Notes: generated by a model from the letters alone, not told the origin. DNA of 64,000 nt from Aceticella autotrophica (GCF_017357865.1 NZ_CP060096.1:496001-560000); one strand, 5' to 3'. Positions 47,351 to 55,460 are shown, counted from the stretch's first letter. Numbers and translations are program-made.

Positions 47351-47558
47351 AAAAGAAGGAAAATATAAATTTTTGTCGAATATATAAATAATAGCATGTG
47401 ATCCGATAAAATTTATGAGGTTGTTTCGGCACCCTTAAGTATTTATTGGTGGTAATATAAGCTTCAATAGCGGAGGTAGTATTTTTAATCATCTACGACC
47501 GTATGGCGGAGCATTGCCTTTTTTAAATACAAATAAAGTGATATAATATAGGTGTGAT

Positions 47559-48350
47559 ATGATAAACAATAAAAGTGAAAAAATTATTAATAATAAGTAT
47601 GATAAAGGATATAAATATTTGTTATCATATAAAAAAGTGTTTATTGAGTTTTTAAGAAGCTTTGTTAAGAAAGACTGGGTAAATCAAATAGAAGAATCAA
47701 AAATAATAAGGATAAATAAATCATTTATACTACAGGATTTCAAAAATAAAGAAGCTGATTTGGTTTACCAAGTAAAATTAAGGGATAAAGAAGTTTTTTT
47801 CTACGTATTAATGGAATTACAATCAAAGGTTGATTTCCAAATGCCATACAGATTGTTGCTGTATATAATTGAAGTATGGAGGGAAATCCTAAAAGATTCC
47901 TCATTAAAGCAGCAGAAGAGGAAAGGATATAAATTACCCGCAGTTGTTCCTATTGTATTGTATAATGGTGCTAACAACTGGACTGCATCTTTGAATTTTA
48001 AAGAAACAATAGATTCATATGAGTTATTTGGAGAAAACATAATAGATTTTAAATATATTTTAATTGATGTAAATAGATACAGTGAAGAAGAACTTCTGCA
48101 ATTATCAAATCTCATAGGAAGTATATTTTTACTTGACAGAAAAACAGATAGAGAAAAATTACTGGAAAGATTAAGGAAATTAACGAATGTGTTAAAGAAC
48201 CTGTCAGAAGATGAATTTGTATTACTGAGAAACTGGGTTACATCAATAATTTCGAGGTCATTACCCGAAGAAAAGAAAAAAGAAGTAAAAGAAATATTAG
48301 AAAGTAGTAAGGAGGTAAGCAACAGCTACCTTATTTCCAACAAATCTTGA
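47559..48350 (+). pseudogene. Rpn-type PD-(D/E)XK nuclease/transposase gene, 5' part, split by IS607
   Basis: Encodes the first 252 residues of an Rpn-family protein (YDKGYKYLLSYKKVFIEFLRSF; nuclease residues Asp67 in EADLVY and Glu86-Leu-Gln88 in MELQSK). The genuine sequence ends at ILESSKE; after 48315 the frame reads into the IS607 left end and adds VSNSYLISNKS before a stop. The continuation is at 51009-51310. Removing the element gives one frame of 352 codons. The truncated protein keeps its whole nuclease core and might still act. A TATAAT (about 47541) lies upstream. Confidence 0.9.
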
Positions 48351-48375
48351 CAAAACATGATAAATATAATATAAT
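48347..48375 (+). promoter_or_regulatory. tnpA promoter, predicting a leaderless mRNA
   Basis: TTGACA, 17 bases, TATAAT, both perfect. The -10 ends 6 bases before the tnpA ATG at 48382, so transcription should begin at or next to the start codon. No Shine-Dalgarno lies between. Confidence 0.65.
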
Positions 48376-48381
48376 AAAAAT

Positions 48382-49032
48382 ATGGAATTATTAACTATAA
48401 GCAAAGCAGCAAAGAAGCTAGGTGTTCATCCCAACAGCCTGCGCAACTGGGAAAAGCAAGGTTTAATCAAGCCTGTCCGTTTGCCCAGTGGTCAGTGCCG
48501 ATACTCCATAGACGAACTCAATAAGCTTTTGCAATCCGGACAGATAAACACTGGGCAGGAAGACGTTGTTTTATATGCCCGGGTATCCACTAAAAAGCAG
48601 GCAGATGCCGGCAATTTAAACAGACAATTGGAAAGGCTGAGGCAATATGCCGATGAATCAAATTACCATGTTGTTGCAGAGTTCACCGACGTAGCCAGTG
48701 GCTTAAATCAGAAACGCCGTGGTTTGACGAATGTGCTCAAGTTAGCTGAACGTGGTGAATACAAGAAACTTATAATCGAGTATCCTGACCGGCTGGCTCG
48801 GTTCGGGTATTTGTATATTGAGCGACACTTGCACTACTGTGGGGTGGAGATAATCGCTATAGCCGAGAAAGAGCCTGAAGATACACAATCCGAGCTGGTC
48901 AGGGACTTATTGGCGATAATCACGTCTTTTTCAGCCAGGCTGTATGGCACCAGAGGAGGTAAAAAGATAAGGCAGGGTTTTCGGGAACTGATAACAGAGG
49001 TGAAGTCAGATGGAGAAAAGGAAAAAGAATAA
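48382..49032 (+). CDS. tnpA: IS607-family transposase TnpA (serine recombinase)
   Basis: 216 residues. The N-terminal MerR-like helix-turn-helix (ISKAAKKLGVHPNSLRNWEKQG, with the wing LPSGQCRYS) precedes a small serine-recombinase catalytic domain with Ser69 in LYARVSTKKQ, plus the arginine-containing EYPDRLARFG. The order DNA-binding then catalytic is the reverse of ordinary resolvases and is diagnostic of IS607. The 3' end overlaps tnpB by 23 bases. Confidence 0.95.
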   Translation: MELLTISKAAKKLGVHPNSLRNWEKQGLIKPVRLPSGQCRYSIDELNKLLQSGQINTGQEDVVLYARVSTKKQADAGNLNRQLERLRQYADESNYHVVAEFTDVASGLNQKRRGLTNVLKLAERGEYKKLIIEYPDRLARFGYLYIERHLHYCGVEIIAIAEKEPEDTQSELVRDLLAIITSFSARLYGTRGGKKIRQGFRELITEVKSDGEKEKE

Positions 49033-50713
49033 ATCGTACAGCCCTGACGGTGAAACAAGCAGCGCCGTCTGCGGTGAATTTTTCCCGGAAATCTACCCTG
49101 CCTTACGTTCAAAAAAGTGGAGCCGTGGGATGGAGGACCCGCTAAACACTGAAATGCGTCTTTTCTGTTCCTGTACACGCTGGGCTTTTAACCGGCTGCA
49201 AGAAGATAAATCACGTGAAGAACTAAAAAAAGAAGGTCAGCAGGTATTTGGCTTGAATTCACGATACTGTGATGATGCCATACTGAAAGCCAAAGCCATA
49301 ATCGAATCTCAAAAAGAGCTTTTAAAAATGGAAAAAGAAGAAACAAAAACAAAACTGACCCGTGCGAAGAAGAAACTCAGTTGGGCAGAAAAAACCTTAG
49401 ATAAATCTGTTGAAAAAAACGATTTGGAAAAAATCAAAAATCTTAAACGCACTGTACATGGTCGCAAAGCCAAGGTGAAAAAACTATCTGACAAGCTGGA
49501 TGAGCTAAAGGTTCACCAAGACAATGGCACCATACCAACAGTAGTTTTCGGAGGTCATTCTTTGTGGAAGAAAGTTTGCAAAGGCAGAATTCCGATAGAA
49601 GAATGGCGTAAGGCGCGTCAAGACAGGTTATATTCCCGCGGCGACAAAACCAAAGGCGGTAACCCGAACATAAAGATAAGCGAACATGACGGTGAGTTTT
49701 TCTTATCAGTGACCATTTCTCACCTGTCCGAGCAAAAAGGCACGGATAAAAAAGATAGACCAATAATGACCAGAGCGCCCCATGTAGAAGGCAGGCTGTG
49801 GCTGCCGGATAAATACCGTTCAAAGGTGTATGAATTACTTTTGTCTGGTGCACCTTATACAGTAGAACTTATCAAAGGCAAGGATGACAGGTACAGGGGA
49901 CATATCAGTTTCGACTTAACACCACCTGATTTAATAACTAATCCCGACTATGGATATTTAGGTATGGATACCAACCCTGACGGAGTAGCGCTTGCCAATG
50001 TCGGTTATACCGGTCAGCCGGAACCATGGGCAGAGAATTTTAACGTATCATACCCAAAAGCCCTGCACAAATTTGACGGTGAATTTCAGATAAAGATACA
50101 TCCAAATGGTTTTCTTTACATCAAGATACCAGAACTATCTTACAGTTCTGGATACCGGCGTACTTACTTAGTCGGTGTGTTAGCCAAGATAGTAGTAGAC
50201 ATTGCTAAAGCCTTGGGTAAACCCATAGCCTTAGAAAAGCTGGACTTCGGGAAAGACCATCTAAATACCAACAAAAAATTCAACCGCATGGCAGCCAATT
50301 TCCCTTTTAAAAAGATGGTCGAAGCTGTCATACGCAGGGCTTTCAAAGAAGGAGTAGGTGTAAAGCAGGTATGGCCAGCGCACACGTCAACCATAGGTTA
50401 CTGGAAGTACAAAAAGAAGTACGGCATAATAATACACCATGCCGCAGCATTGGTCATAGCACGTCGTGCGATAGGTTTCAAAGAGCGTATTACCGATGAA
50501 TTAAAACAGAAAATCCAAGTTCTTAAAGAAAAGCTGAATCAAAAGGCAAATTCCTTGCCTGGGGAAGGAAGAGGGATGACCCGAAAGGTAAAGCAGCTCT
50601 TCAAGAAACTGGACGGAAAGATTCTTAAGTTTAATGGTCTGACCCGTTTCAAACAAGAATCATTTTATTCTGTCTGGCATGAATTGAAGCATCTTGCTTT
50701 ATCAAGTAGGTGA
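49010..50713 (+). CDS. tnpB: IS607-associated TnpB-like protein, copy 2, full length
   Basis: 567 residues, longer than the common TnpB of about 400. A Lys/Glu-rich coiled coil (about 95-175) precedes the RuvC parts: motif I Asp320 in LGMDTNPDG, motif II Glu409 in ALEKLDFGK. The motif III region reads IIHHAAALVIARRAIG (His476-His477) with no acidic residue, and there are no cysteines for the usual zinc finger between II and III. The start ATG 49010 has GAGGTGAAG upstream inside tnpA. Classic TnpB is an RNA-guided DNA nuclease; this one may use another catalytic residue or be a binding protein. Confidence 0.85.
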   Translation: MEKRKKNKSYSPDGETSSAVCGEFFPEIYPALRSKKWSRGMEDPLNTEMRLFCSCTRWAFNRLQEDKSREELKKEGQQVFGLNSRYCDDAILKAKAIIESQKELLKMEKEETKTKLTRAKKKLSWAEKTLDKSVEKNDLEKIKNLKRTVHGRKAKVKKLSDKLDELKVHQDNGTIPTVVFGGHSLWKKVCKGRIPIEEWRKARQDRLYSRGDKTKGGNPNIKISEHDGEFFLSVTISHLSEQKGTDKKDRPIMTRAPHVEGRLWLPDKYRSKVYELLLSGAPYTVELIKGKDDRYRGHISFDLTPPDLITNPDYGYLGMDTNPDGVALANVGYTGQPEPWAENFNVSYPKALHKFDGEFQIKIHPNGFLYIKIPELSYSSGYRRTYLVGVLAKIVVDIAKALGKPIALEKLDFGKDHLNTNKKFNRMAANFPFKKMVEAVIRRAFKEGVGVKQVWPAHTSTIGYWKYKKKYGIIIHHAAALVIARRAIGFKERITDELKQKIQVLKEKLNQKANSLPGEGRGMTRKVKQLFKKLDGKILKFNGLTRFKQESFYSVWHELKHLALSSR

Positions 50714-50717
50714 CCCC

Positions 50718-51008
50718 GTTTAGCCGGAGTTCGGAAACAACCGGTAAGTCTAATCTAACAGATTGCGGGAGGCAGAGCAATAGCCTCGCTTAACGGTCAA
50801 CGCAAGACGAAAACCCTTATAGTTTTCCATATGACCGTGTTTTGCGCCCGTAAAGCGCCGTTCTCCCGTCCGGGTGGAACTCCCGGGACTAAGATCTCCC
50901 TGTCGCCCCAGAAAAAATTATTTCAAGGAGGTGTAAAGCCTGGTCATGGGGAGGTCGGGTTTACAAAAATTAATTATTGTTAAGTATTGTAAACTTTTTT
51001 GAACCAGG
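50718..51008 (+). ncRNA. Candidate guide-RNA (omega/reRNA) region of IS607 copy 2
   Basis: About 290 noncoding, GC-rich bases conserved with copy 1 over stems such as CCGGTAAGTC..., GTCCGGG and CCCGGGAC. Relative to copy 1 there is an extra segment of about 37 bases after CGCAAG (about 50807-50842), placed like an added hairpin. By analogy with TnpB systems the guide would be the right flank, beginning CGGAAGAAATG in the Rpn gene. Not demonstrated. Confidence 0.45.
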
Positions 51009-51310
51009 CGGAAGAAATGATTTCCAATTTAGAACGTTCTTTGAAGCATGAATTTAAAAAAAGTAAAATAGAAGGCAAAAGAGAGGGCAAAATAGAAGGC
51101 AAAATAGAAGGCAAAATAGAAGGCAAAATAGAAGGCAAAATAGAAGGAATACTTGCGGTTTTGATAGAGCAATTAAGAGAAAAATTTACAAATGTACCAT
51201 CTGAATTTGTAGATGAACTTAAAAAATTAGACGAAAAAAAATTGCTTCTTATAGCGAAAGATATCTTTAAAATAGAAAAAATAGATGATTTAAAAAAATA
51301 TATAAATTGA
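50999..51310 (+). pseudogene. Rpn-type gene, 3' part after the IS607 insertion
   Basis: The open frame starts at TTG 50999 within the element end (MNQ) and joins host codons from 51009: AEEMISNLERSLKHEFKKSK, a KIEG repeat, then ILAVLIEQLREKFTNVP and a helical tail, the usual C-terminus of Rpn-family proteins. It lacks a convincing ribosome-binding site. With residues 1-251 of the upstream part it forms the original protein of about 352 residues. Confidence 0.9.
51065..51148 (+). repeat. 12-base tandem repeat encoding (KIEG)7
   Basis: Seven in-frame units of AAAATAGAAGGC; unit 2 differs (AAAAGAGAGGGC, giving KREG) and the last base of unit 7 differs. It encodes a highly charged, probably helical linker, likely to vary in copy number by slippage. 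Confidence 0.95.
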
Positions 51311-51317
51311 TTTTTAA

Positions 51318-51422
51318 GGCTCTGCCTTTTATTTTTTAGCAGAGAAAATGGTTAAAGACATTGTGCAGGTTTATATTCCAGAACTAAGAAAATTATATGA
51401 AAAGTTAAGTAAGGAGCTTTAA
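51318..51422 (+). pseudogene. Remnant of a HEPN (NTase substrate-binding type) gene
   Basis: An open stretch without a proper start encodes LAEKMVKDIVQVYIPELRKL followed by YEKLSKEL and TAA, resembling the C-terminal helix of HI0074-like HEPN proteins. These normally sit immediately 5' of an MNT nucleotidyltransferase, as here: the next ATG follows 2 bases later. The catalytic part is gone, presumably lost with the rearrangements to its left. Confidence 0.55.
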
Positions 51423-51424
51423 AA

Positions 51425-51778
51425 ATGAGCGGATTATTGGAAAGAGATTTAAAGTTTATAGAAGAAGCCGCAAACAAATATTCAGAAATAGAAGAAATCA
51501 TTATTTTTGGCAGCAGGGCTATGGGGAATTACAAAAAAGGTTCTGATGTTGATTTGGCACTAAAAGGACCAAATGTTAATAGAAAAACAGTAATCAGACT
51601 GAGTGATGATTTAAATGAAGAGTATCCCTTGCCATATTTTTTCGATGTGGTAAATTATAATGATATTTCAAATCAAGAACTCAAACAGCATATAGATCAT
51701 GTGGGAAAAACGATTTATAAAAAGAAAAGACTCAACATTTCTTCATCAAATATGAGTGATGAAGTACAAAAATTTTAA
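51425..51778 (+). CDS. MNT-type minimal nucleotidyltransferase
   Basis: 117 residues with the nucleotidyltransferase signature GSRAMGNYKKGSDVDLAL (GS plus DxD, about residues 30-47). MNT proteins act as antitoxins that modify HEPN RNases by adding AMP. Its HEPN partner is reduced to the fragment at 51318-51422, so it is an orphan. AAGGAGC precedes the ATG inside the remnant. Confidence 0.85.
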   Translation: MSGLLERDLKFIEEAANKYSEIEEIIIFGSRAMGNYKKGSDVDLALKGPNVNRKTVIRLSDDLNEEYPLPYFFDVVNYNDISNQELKQHIDHVGKTIYKKKRLNISSSNMSDEVQKF

Positions 51779-51887
51779 AAATAGAAATAAGAAATAATTA
51801 TACGAAATCATAATTTCGGATAATTAGAAAGCTTTCAATATCTACAATTCATTCTCAACTTAAATTTGACAAAGTGAGGTTTCAGAT

Positions 51888-52661
51888 ATGACAACATTGA
51901 GAGAACTGTACGAATACAGAGAAATGCTTTTTAGTATGGTTAAGAAAGATTTAAGGACAAGATACAGAGGATCTTTTTTAGGATTTTTATGGACATTTGT
52001 AAATCCTCTTTTGCAGCTCATAGTTTATTCAATAGTTTTTTCTACAATTATGCGTATGAATATATATAACTTTGCTATGTTTTTATTTGTAGCACTTTTG
52101 CCATGGATATTTTTTTCAACCTCAATTACGCAGAGTACAACTATAATGATGGCAAATAGCAACCTTGTCAAAAAAATATATTTTCCAAGGATTATACTGC
52201 CGATTTCCGTTGCATTAACGGGATTTATGAATATGATATTTGGTTTTGTAATTGTTTTTATAGCACTTATTATTTTTAAGATTCAGCTTTCAGCTTCAAT
52301 AATACTACTGCCTATAGTGATGATAAATGAATTACTGTTTGTAATAGGATTGAATATTGTTTTTTCGGCTTTGAATATATTTTTCAGGGACCTTGAACAT
52401 ATACTGGGTATAATAACAATGGCTTGGTTTTATTTAACACCAATTATTTTCCCTGTAACGATGATACCTGATAAATACTTAAAATTGTTTTTTTTAAATC
52501 CTATGACATCTATTATTTTGCCATATAGAGATATTCTTTATTATGGACTGTGGCCAAGCAAAAAGTCTTTGCTATTAGTCTTTTTGATGTCATTATGCTT
52601 TGATATTTTTGCCTTTATATTTTTTGACAGACTACAAAGAAGATTTGCGGAGGAAATATAA
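51888..52661 (+). CDS. Polysaccharide ABC exporter permease (Wzm/TagG type)
   Basis: A 257-residue ABC-2 permease with six predicted membrane helices and the typical start LRELYEYREMLFSMVKKDLRTRYRGSFLGFLWTFVNPLL. With the next gene it forms a Wzm/Wzt-like exporter moving lipid-linked glycan across the membrane. GTGAGG precedes the ATG; the ATPase gene begins 2 bases after the stop. Confidence 0.92.
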   Translation: MTTLRELYEYREMLFSMVKKDLRTRYRGSFLGFLWTFVNPLLQLIVYSIVFSTIMRMNIYNFAMFLFVALLPWIFFSTSITQSTTIMMANSNLVKKIYFPRIILPISVALTGFMNMIFGFVIVFIALIIFKIQLSASIILLPIVMINELLFVIGLNIVFSALNIFFRDLEHILGIITMAWFYLTPIIFPVTMIPDKYLKLFFLNPMTSIILPYRDILYYGLWPSKKSLLLVFLMSLCFDIFAFIFFDRLQRRFAEEI

Positions 52662-52663
52662 CC

Positions 52664-53878
52664 ATGTATGCTATTGAAGTAAACAATGTAACAAAAATTT
52701 TTAAGATTCATAGAGGCAAGCCAACCACACTAAAAGACAGGCTTATTTTAAGAAATAGAAACTTAGTAGATGAATTTATACCTTTAAACAATGTCTCTTT
52801 AAAAGTAAAAAAAGGAGAATCGATTGGAATAATTGGTGAAAATGGTTCTGGTAAAAGTACCCTTCTTAAACTGATTTCTAAGATTATATATCCTGATAAA
52901 GGTGAAATCATAACAAGAGGTAAGGTGTCAAGTCTTATTGAACTTGGAGCGGGTTTTCATCCTGACTTTACAGGGAGAGAAAACATATATGTAAATGCCT
53001 CAATTTTTGGATTTAAAAAAAGGGAAATTGATAAAAAGATTGATGACATCATTTCCTTTTCTGAATTAGAGGAATTTATTGATGTGCCAGTAAGGACATA
53101 TTCCTCAGGAATGTATATGAGGCTTGCATTTTCGGTTGCTATAAATATTGATCCTGATATACTTTTAATTGATGAAATACTGGCGGTTGGAGATGAACAT
53201 TTTCAAAAAAAATGCTTTAATAAGATGAGTGAATTTAAAAAAAGAGATATTACCATTGTTATTGTATCACATGATTTAGGTTCAATTGAAAGGTTATGTG
53301 ATAAGGCTGTTTGGATAGATAAAGGTATTGTAAAAGAAGTAGGGACACCCCGGGATGTTATAAGGTCATATCTTGACTTTCTTGCAGAAAGAGATAATAA
53401 AAAAGCTTTAAATGATAAAGAAAAAAGCATTAAAGCCGATATAATAGAGGAACATACAATTGGAACAGGAGAAATCAGAATTACAGATGTTAAACTTTTG
53501 GATGCAACCGGAGAAGAAAAAAATACATTTGTAACAGGTGATGAAGCTTCGATTAAGATATTATACAAACGTAATGCAGAGGTTGGGAATGATGTGGTTT
53601 TTGGTATGGCTATATACAATAATAACGGGTTAAACTGCTATGGTACAAATACCCACCTTGACAATATAAATATCAAGGCTTTAAAAGATAAAGGAGAGGT
53701 AATATTTCGAATGAGAAATCTAAATCTGCTTGATGGCGAATACTTTCTTGATGTTTCATGCCATAGAGTAAGTGGTGAACTTTATGACTATAAAAAATCA
53801 GTATTAACCTTCAATATGTACTCACTTATAAAAGAAGTTGGGATATTCAGATTAGACCATGAATGGCAAATATTATAG
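52664..53878 (+). CDS. Polysaccharide ABC exporter ATPase with Wzt C-terminal domain
   Basis: 404 residues. The ATPase domain (about 1-240) has GENGSGKSTLLKLISK, signature YSSGMYMRLAFS and Walker B DILLIDEILAVGD. The C-terminal domain (about 260-404, with VTFVTGDEASIKILYKRN-like strands) resembles the Wzt carbohydrate-binding domain that recognises the terminal modification of the exported glycan. It pairs with the upstream permease; GCGGAGG precedes the ATG. Confidence 0.92.
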   Translation: MYAIEVNNVTKIFKIHRGKPTTLKDRLILRNRNLVDEFIPLNNVSLKVKKGESIGIIGENGSGKSTLLKLISKIIYPDKGEIITRGKVSSLIELGAGFHPDFTGRENIYVNASIFGFKKREIDKKIDDIISFSELEEFIDVPVRTYSSGMYMRLAFSVAINIDPDILLIDEILAVGDEHFQKKCFNKMSEFKKRDITIVIVSHDLGSIERLCDKAVWIDKGIVKEVGTPRDVIRSYLDFLAERDNKKALNDKEKSIKADIIEEHTIGTGEIRITDVKLLDATGEEKNTFVTGDEASIKILYKRNAEVGNDVVFGMAIYNNNGLNCYGTNTHLDNINIKALKDKGEVIFRMRNLNLLDGEYFLDVSCHRVSGELYDYKKSVLTFNMYSLIKEVGIFRLDHEWQIL

Positions 53879-53890
53879 TAGGTGATGAAT

Positions 53891-54364
53891 TTGGCTGAAA
53901 ATAAAAAAACATTCATATCAATATTTTTTCTTATGTTATCGATATTATTTTTACTTGCTAATGTACATATATCAAGCGGATTTTATGCAAGATTTACTGA
54001 TGAAGTACCTGTAAAGTATAAGGCAGATATTATAAATAAGGTGGATAATTTAAAATTTTCACCGGGGCAAAACGCAATCTTTAAGTTAAGACTTGTAAAT
54101 GAAGGTTCGTATATATGGAATAGTTCTAAACCTCAGCCCGTAATGCTGTCTTATAATATTTTGGACAGCAATTTAAAACCTGTTAAATTGGATTGTGGAA
54201 ATATAGTCATTCCGGGTGAAATTTATTATAAATATTTTGCAGATGTAGATGTACCGGTATTTGCTCCAAATGAAAAGGGAACTTATTATATCCAATTTAA
54301 TTTAAAAAAAGGAAATGAAGTTGTGTATACATCGGATGGAAAGATAAAAATGGAAGTCAGATAG
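53891..54364 (+). CDS. Membrane-anchored Ig-like extracytoplasmic protein
   Basis: 157 residues: one N-terminal membrane segment (about 9-28), then a beta-sandwich-like domain (FKLRLVNEGSYIWNSSK..., NIVIPGEIYYKYFADVDVPVFAP). It is similar in outline to domains on glycan-modifying proteins, but I do not recognise a family. I chose TTG 53891, 5 bases after AGGTGA; ATG 53885 and GTG 53882 overlap that site. Its place between the exporter and glycosyltransferase genes suggests a surface-glycan role. Confidence 0.6.
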   Translation: MAENKKTFISIFFLMLSILFLLANVHISSGFYARFTDEVPVKYKADIINKVDNLKFSPGQNAIFKLRLVNEGSYIWNSSKPQPVMLSYNILDSNLKPVKLDCGNIVIPGEIYYKYFADVDVPVFAPNEKGTYYIQFNLKKGNEVVYTSDGKIKMEVR

Positions 54365-54375
54365 GAGGAAGTAAC

Positions 54376-55455
54376 TTGAATCTTGGAAATGCAGAAGAAA
54401 ACAGACTGTTTGTGATAAATAATGAGAAAAGATATTTTGCGACCGCAGATGATATAAATCCTAATGATAAAAACAGTTCGCTACCTTATATTATAAATGC
54501 TATATCTGAAAATTCTGTTGTACTTGATGTTGGCTGTTCATATGGTTACTTAGGAGAATGGCTAACAAAGAATAAAAACTGTCAAGTATATGGAATAGAT
54601 ATAGATGAAGAAGCTTTAGAGTATGTGAAAGAAAGAGGATACTACAAAGATGTATTTCATTTGGACCTTGATTACCCAGAAAATACAAAAGATGAATTTG
54701 AGAGATTTGCAAAGCTACAAGATATTTTTGATTTTGCAATATGTGCAGATGTTTTAGAGCACCTAAAGAATCCTACAAATGCATTGGATTTTATTTCTTC
54801 AAAGCTTAAATTAGGCGGACAAGTTTTAATTAGCATACCTAATATTGCACATATGGACATAATTTTAAACTTATTAGAAAGTAAATTTAATTATTCTGAA
54901 TTTGGCATATTAGACAATACTCATTTAAGATTTTTTACGAAAAAATCATTTGCTGAATGGATAAATAGTGCCAATGAATTTTACAAAAACAAAGGGTTTA
55001 AATTTGATGCTAAATATCTGGGCGGTACTACGTATATTTCAGAATTTTTGGTAGATGTCAAAAATAATCATGCTGAATTATATAATAAAATATTAGGGAT
55101 TAATAATGAACTTGAAATATTGCAGCATATTTTTGTATTAACTAAGGTTAATAGTTTTGCTAACACTTATGGTTTAAATAAAATAATAAACACAGCAAAC
55201 TACCCCAATGCTTTTTCAGTTATTGCTTCAAGCATATCATCTTTAGAAAATGAATTAACATCAAAAGAGACTGAGATTAACATTCTTAACAATGAGATTG
55301 CAAGCAAAGATCAATCTATCCAGGAACTAAATTCCAAAGTAGTCTCTTTAGAAAATGAGTTAATTTCTGTTTTGCTTAGCAGGAGCTGGCGTTACACAAG
55401 ACCAATAAGAAAACTACTGCATAAATTAAACCTGAACAAAAAGCAAAGGGGATAG
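54376..55455 (+). CDS. SAM-dependent methyltransferase with coiled-coil tail
   Basis: 359 residues. A class I methyltransferase domain (about 35-200) shows VLDVGCSYGYLGEWL (SAM-binding), YGIDIDEEAL and CADVLEHLKNP. A coiled coil (about 290-335) and a basic end with SRSWRYTRPIRKLL follow, typical of glycan-cluster enzymes. It could add the terminal methyl recognised by the Wzt domain, which is how some ABC-dependent glycans are capped; that is inference. The start is TTG 54376, 6 bases after GGAGG. Confidence 0.82.
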   Translation: MNLGNAEENRLFVINNEKRYFATADDINPNDKNSSLPYIINAISENSVVLDVGCSYGYLGEWLTKNKNCQVYGIDIDEEALEYVKERGYYKDVFHLDLDYPENTKDEFERFAKLQDIFDFAICADVLEHLKNPTNALDFISSKLKLGGQVLISIPNIAHMDIILNLLESKFNYSEFGILDNTHLRFFTKKSFAEWINSANEFYKNKGFKFDAKYLGGTTYISEFLVDVKNNHAELYNKILGINNELEILQHIFVLTKVNSFANTYGLNKIINTANYPNAFSVIASSISSLENELTSKETEINILNNEIASKDQSIQELNSKVVSLENELISVLLSRSWRYTRPIRKLLHKLNLNKKQRG

Positions 55456-55460
55456 GGGAT

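Larger units (their letters stand above)
48316..51008 (+). mobile_element. IS607-type element, copy 2, complete
   Basis: 2,693 bases carrying tnpA, tnpB and a conserved noncoding right end. The left flank is GGAGG, the right end is GAACCAGG. No target duplication is present. The inserted position is in codon GCG of the Rpn gene: the G of GG at either end completes the same Ala codon, so precise excision at GG would restore the gene. The right-end inverted repeat is GTTTACAA/TTGTAAAC (50959-50966, 50987-50994). Confidence 0.93.

Noticed and set aside
51065-51148. Short tandem repeat considered as a CRISPR array
   Set aside because: 12-base units without spacers, in frame and encoding KIEG; no cas genes in the window.
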